Source: Candidatus Omnitrophota bacterium (GTDB lineage Bacteria > Omnitrophota > Gorgyraeia > Gygaellales > Profunditerraquicolaceae). Taken from it: a DNA stretch of 15,233 nt. The stretch lies in assembly GCA_023247875.1 (NCBI GenBank), contig JAHFFQ010000016.1, forward strand, positions 1-15,233. Direction: 5' to 3'. Below are positions 11,821 to 15,233 of the stretch, in pieces. The first letter of the stretch is position 1. Every line of letters begins with the position of its first letter. The position numbers and the translations under genes are program-made. A model generated the notes under the pieces. It was given only the letters and a program-made list of their open reading frames with translations. It was not told the DNA's origin and made no database searches.

Positions 11821-12632
11821 ATCTCTTTCTCCTGCCCGACGACAAATTTTCTTAATTTTCTTAAAGCCGCCTCTTCGATCTGGCGGACCCTCTCCCGTGA
11901 AACCCCCAGTTTTTCGGCAACCTCTGCCAGTGTCTGTGGTTTAGTTTTGTTCAAGCCAAAGCGCATGTCCAGTATCTCCCTCTCCCTCTCCGACATGACT
12001 TCAAGGAGATTGTCTATCCTTTCCCGGTCAAGCAGGTGTTCGATTGCCGCGTCCGGAGGTATGGCGTTCTGGTCCTCCACCAGGTCCGATACCTGGTTAT
12101 CGCTGTCTTCACCGATCGGCGCTTCCAGGGATGAGGTGGTAGTGGACATCCAGAAGTTTATCTGCTCGACTTTATCGGGGGAAAGTTTTAATCTCTTGGC
12201 GATCTCAGTATCGGAAGGGATGCGTTTTAATTTCTGGCTTAAACGCTCTTTGTTCTTTCTCCATTTGGCGATCAGGTCATTCATGTAAACAGGGACCCGG
12301 ATCATCTTTCCCTGCTCGCTGATGGAGCGGGTGATCCCCTGCTTGATCCACCAGGCAGCGTAGGTTGAAAAACGAAAACCCTTGCGGTGGTCGAATTTCT
12401 CAACTGCCTTCATTAATCCGAGGTTACCCTCTTCTATCAGGTCAAGGAAAGGTATTCCCAGGCGCATGTACCTTTTGGCGATATTGATCACCAGGCGAAG
12501 ATTGGCGCGGATCATATCTTTGCGCGCGATCTCATCCCCGCGCCTGATCTTCTTATTCAGCTCGATCTCCTGCTTGGCGGTCAAAAGAGGTATTTGCCGG
12601 ACTTCTTTAAGGTATGTTTTTAATGCTTCCAT
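11817..12632 (-). CDS. Group-2 sigma70-family RNA polymerase sigma factor (RpoS/RpoD-like)
   Basis: A 271-residue sigma factor with regions 1.2 (residues 1-33, MEALKTYLKEVRQIPLLTAK), 2 (38-108: RANLRLVINIAKRYMRLGIP, DLIEEGNLGLMKAVEKFD, FSTYAAWWIKQGITRSI), 3 (about 117-195) and 4 (205-263: LAEVAEKLGVSRERVRQIEE). It lacks region 1.1, and its length is that of group-2 rather than primary sigma factors, although the -10 and -35 recognition helices look housekeeping-like. If the genome lacks a longer rpoD it could be the primary sigma; that cannot be judged here. It lies 6 nt after the ppdK stop codon with only a weak ribosome-binding site, and its end overlaps apt. Confidence 0.93.
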   Translation of the reverse strand: MEALKTYLKEVRQIPLLTAKQEIELNKKIRRGDEIARKDMIRANLRLVINIAKRYMRLGIPFLDLIEEGNLGLMKAVEKFDHRKGFRFSTYAAWWIKQGITRSISEQGKMIRVPVYMNDLIAKWRKNKERLSQKLKRIPSDTEIAKRLKLSPDKVEQINFWMSTTTSSLEAPIGEDSDNQVSDLVEDQNAIPPDAAIEHLLDRERIDNLLEVMSEREREILDMRFGLNKTKPQTLAEVAEKLGVSRERVRQIEEAALRKLRKFVVGQEKEI

Positions 12633-12638
12633 CTTTTT

Positions 12639-15233
12639 TTATTTCTTTAGTACTGCCTGTGCTGCCGCCAATTTCGCTATCGGCACCCTGAAGGGTGAAC
12701 AGCTGACATAATCCATGCCCGCGTTATGGCAGAACTCCACGGATTTAGGCTCCCCTCCGTGCTCCCCGCAGATGCCGATCTCCAGGTTTTTATTGGTTGA
12801 GCGTCCGCGTTTTATGCCTATTTTGATCAGCTCGCCGATTCCTTCCTGGTCAATACTCTGGAAAGGGTCCTCCGGTAAAATACCTTTATTAATGTACTCC
12901 GGCAGAAACCCGCCGATGTCATCCCTTGAAAAACCGAATCCCATCTGAGTCATGTCATTGGTCCCGAAAGAGAAGAATTCGGCGACAACCGCCAGCTTAT
13001 CCGCGACCAGCGCTGCGCGCGGGATCTCGATCATTGTACCAAAGAGATGTTTTAATTTCTTTAATCCGTACTTGGACAATACCTGCTTGTATATCTTTTC
13101 GGCAATCGCGAATTGATCCTCTAATTCCTTCACATCGCAGACAACCGGTATCATGATCTCCGGATAGGGATGCTTGCCCTCTTTGGCCAATTCGGCGGCA
13201 GCCTCTAAGATCGCGCGGATCTGCATTGAGCTTACTTCAGGATAGGTTACGCCAAGGCGCACCCCGCGATGGCCCATCATCGGGTTTGATTCATGCAGGC
13301 CTTCAGCTCTCTTGGAGAGCTCATCCATCGAGATGTTCAGCTCTTTGGCCAGCTCCTCCAATTTTACTGCCTCGCGGGGAACGAATTCATGCAAGGGCGG
13401 ATCCAGTAAGCGGATCACCACCGGGAAACCATCCATAGCCGCGATCGTGCCTTTAATGTCCTTCTTTACAAATGGAAATAATTCATCCAGGGCTTTTTGC
13501 CTCTCCTCAACTGTTTTAGAAATGATCATTTTACGCAGCAGGAAGAGCGGTTCATCCGAACCTTTGCCGTAGAACATATGCTCAGTGCGGAAAAGCCCTA
13601 TCCCCTCGGCGCCGAATTGACGCGCCTTTGCGGCATCATCCGGGGTATCGGCATTGGTGCGTACGCCCAATCTCCTTATTCCATCGCAAATCTTGAGTAA
13701 CTCCGAGAGGACCATGTTCTCTTCGGAGACGTCCATCATGGAAAGCCTGCCTTCATAGACAATTCCTTTGGTGCCGTTTAAGGTGATCCAGTCGCCTTCT
13801 TTGAGCGTTTTATCCCCGGCATGCACGGTTTTATTTTCTATGTCAACATGCATGGCGCTGCATCCGACGATGCAGCATTTGCCCCAGCCGCGGGCGACCA
13901 ATGCCGCATGTGACGTCATTCCGCCGCGGGCTGTGAGTATCGCTTGAGATGCGCGCATGCCTTCAACATCTTCGGGATTGGTTTCCTCGCGCACCAGGAT
14001 CACTTTCTTCCCGGTTTTAGCCCATTCCACGGCATCATGTGACGAAAAAACTATCTGGCCGCTTGCGCCGCCCGGACCGGCAGGCAACCCTTTGGTAAGA
14101 GCTTTGTGTTCCATCTCCGCCTTCGGGTCGATGACCGGGTGCAGTAATTCATCAAGCTGCGATGGGGTCACCCGCATCACCGCCTGCTCTTTCTTGATCA
14201 ATTTCTCCCTGACCATATCGACGGCCATGCGCACCGCTGCCGGGCCGTTACGTTTGCCCACGCGGCACTGAAGCATAAAGAGTTTCCCTTTTTCAATGGT
14301 AAATTCGATATCCTGCATATCCCGGTAATGCTTTTCCAACCGGTTCTGGATACTGTGGAGTTCCTTGTAGATCCCGGGCATTGCCTTTTCCAGCGTAAGC
14401 AGTTCTTTATTATGGCTGCTGGTAGAATATTCATTGATCGGCGCGGGAGTGCGGATACCGGCGACTACATCTTCTCCCTGCGCGTTGATCAAATATTCCC
14501 CGTAGAAATTATTCTCCCCGTTGCCCGGATTTCGCGTGAAGGCGACTCCGGTTGCCGAATCATTACCCATATTTCCGAAAACCATGGTCTGCACATTTAC
14601 TGCCGTGCCCCATTCATCCGGGATATTCTCGATCCTGCGGTAGCTGATGGCCCGTTTTCCGTTCCAGGAGGAGAATACCGCGCCGATCCCTCCCCATAGC
14701 TGCTCCATCGGCTCGTCGGGGAATTCCTTTCCCAAAACCTCTTTGATCTTGGTTTTAAACGCTCCGCAGAGTTTTCTCAGGTCATCGACGTTTAAGTCGG
14801 TGTCGCTGGCGTAATTTCTTGATTTTTTCACCTCAGCCATTATCCGCTCCAGCTGTTTGCGGATACCCTCTTCGCCTTTTGGCTCAATACCCGCCGCCTT
14901 CTCCATGACTACATCGGAATACATCATGATCAGCCTGCGGTAGGCATCATAAACAAAGCGGCTGTTGCCGTTACTTTGTTTGATGAGGCCGGGGATGGTC
15001 TTTTCGGTCAAACCGACATTCAAGACCGTTTCCATCATCCCGGGCATGGATCTTCGCGCGCCCGAACGCACGGAGAATAACAGGGGGTTGTTGCTATCCC
15101 CGAATTTTCTCCCCATTAATTTTTCTACTTTTTCCAGGGCTTTAAGTACCTGTTCATTTAATTCTTTGGGGTATTTCTTTTTATTCTGATAATAATATAT
15201 GCAGACCTCTGTAGTGATGGTAAAACCCGGAGG
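12639..15233 (-). CDS. ppdK: Pyruvate, phosphate dikinase (5' end beyond window)
   Basis: The frame is open to the right edge, and 864 residues are visible. It opens with PPGFTITTEVC, normally around residue 35 of the N-terminal ATP-grasp domain, so only a short piece is missing; the Met codon at 15114-15116 is internal. Nucleotide-binding segments include SVRSGARRSMPGMMETVLN and the linker to TARGGMTSHAALVARGWG, with the phosphorylated His and the adjacent regulatory-type Thr. The C-terminal PEP/pyruvate TIM barrel has GLFRTEHMF, MGHRGVRLG, FGTNDMTQMGFGFSRDD and GICGEHGGEP with the catalytic Cys in DYVSCSPFRVPIAKLAAAQA. It interconverts pyruvate + ATP + Pi and PEP + AMP + PPi, in glycolysis or gluconeogenesis. 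It leads an apparent operon with the sigma factor, apt and tRNA-Arg. Confidence 0.97.
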   Translation of the reverse strand, partial: PPGFTITTEVCIYYYQNKKKYPKELNEQVLKALEKVEKLMGRKFGDSNNPLLFSVRSGARRSMPGMMETVLNVGLTEKTIPGLIKQSNGNSRFVYDAYRRLIMMYSDVVMEKAAGIEPKGEEGIRKQLERIMAEVKKSRNYASDTDLNVDDLRKLCGAFKTKIKEVLGKEFPDEPMEQLWGGIGAVFSSWNGKRAISYRRIENIPDEWGTAVNVQTMVFGNMGNDSATGVAFTRNPGNGENNFYGEYLINAQGEDVVAGIRTPAPINEYSTSSHNKELLTLEKAMPGIYKELHSIQNRLEKHYRDMQDIEFTIEKGKLFMLQCRVGKRNGPAAVRMAVDMVREKLIKKEQAVMRVTPSQLDELLHPVIDPKAEMEHKALTKGLPAGPGGASGQIVFSSHDAVEWAKTGKKVILVREETNPEDVEGMRASQAILTARGGMTSHAALVARGWGKCCIVGCSAMHVDIENKTVHAGDKTLKEGDWITLNGTKGIVYEGRLSMMDVSEENMVLSELLKICDGIRRLGVRTNADTPDDAAKARQFGAEGIGLFRTEHMFYGKGSDEPLFLLRKMIISKTVEERQKALDELFPFVKKDIKGTIAAMDGFPVVIRLLDPPLHEFVPREAVKLEELAKELNISMDELSKRAEGLHESNPMMGHRGVRLGVTYPEVSSMQIRAILEAAAELAKEGKHPYPEIMIPVVCDVKELEDQFAIAEKIYKQVLSKYGLKKLKHLFGTMIEIPRAALVADKLAVVAEFFSFGTNDMTQMGFGFSRDDIGGFLPEYINKGILPEDPFQSIDQEGIGELIKIGIKRGRSTNKNLEIGICGEHGGEPKSVEFCHNAGMDYVSCSPFRVPIAKLAAAQAVLKK

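Noticed and set aside
15114..15116. Start of PPDK at this Met codon
   Set aside because: The frame continues to the right edge and encodes the conserved PPGFTITTEVC segment, so the Met is internal.

Overview
The window reads as chromosomal DNA from an uncultured, Gram-negative-type bacterium, most likely a member of Omnitrophota (Omnitrophica/OP3). The evidence is indirect: a signal-peptide outer-membrane beta-barrel and a lipoprotein (so an outer membrane), a CxxC-spacer-CxxC mini zinc ribbon, a two-copy family of nested GGGACGG/CCTGTCCCC palindromes, a GH57 enzyme, a catabolic-type PPDK and a small EF-Tu-domain-2-like protein, a combination I associate with that phylum. The assignment is an inference. 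Coding density is high, strong Shine-Dalgarno sites alternate with starts that have none, and two promoters sit so close to their start codons that the mRNAs would be (nearly) leaderless.

Left part, + strand (1-3465): the 3' end of a LOG-family nucleotide phosphoribohydrolase gene, a stand-alone CheY-like receiver, a 55-residue zinc-ribbon protein with its own promoter and terminator, then an SOS-type cassette: lexA (promoter with a perfect 16-bp inverted repeat between -35 and -10), a 102-residue protein resembling the small tryptophan-rich proteins found beside Y-family polymerases, and a DinB/Pol IV-like polymerase. Two copies of a palindromic repeat lie between these genes. A convergent 291-bp gap follows.

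Middle part, - strand (3757-10327, read right to left): a lipoprotein, an outer-membrane porin with a long structured leader and a strong terminator, and a GH57 alpha-glucan-active enzyme. Next comes what looks like one transcription unit of four genes driven by a consensus sigma70 promoter: a membrane-anchored beta-sandwich protein, a ParA-type ATPase fused to a CBM48 glycogen-binding domain, a small DUF4870/Tic20-like membrane protein, and a histone-H1-like Lys/Ala tail fused to an EF-Tu-domain-2-like barrel. A DUF134 (UPF0251) regulator with an AT-hook-like N terminus follows. The ParA-CBM48 fusion beside GH57 is the most unusual thing here and suggests a ParA-driven system for positioning or partitioning glycogen.

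Right part, - strand (10324-15233): pyruvate, phosphate dikinase (open at the window's right edge), a group-2 sigma70 factor, adenine phosphoribosyltransferase (overlapping the sigma gene by 4 nt), tRNA-Arg(CCU), then a 79-bp direct repeat that duplicates the tRNA's 3' end, a PHP phosphoesterase, and the lipoprotein gene (overlapping the PHP gene by 4 nt). The order ppdK-sigma-apt-tRNA looks like one operon linking energy/nucleotide metabolism with an alternative sigma factor.
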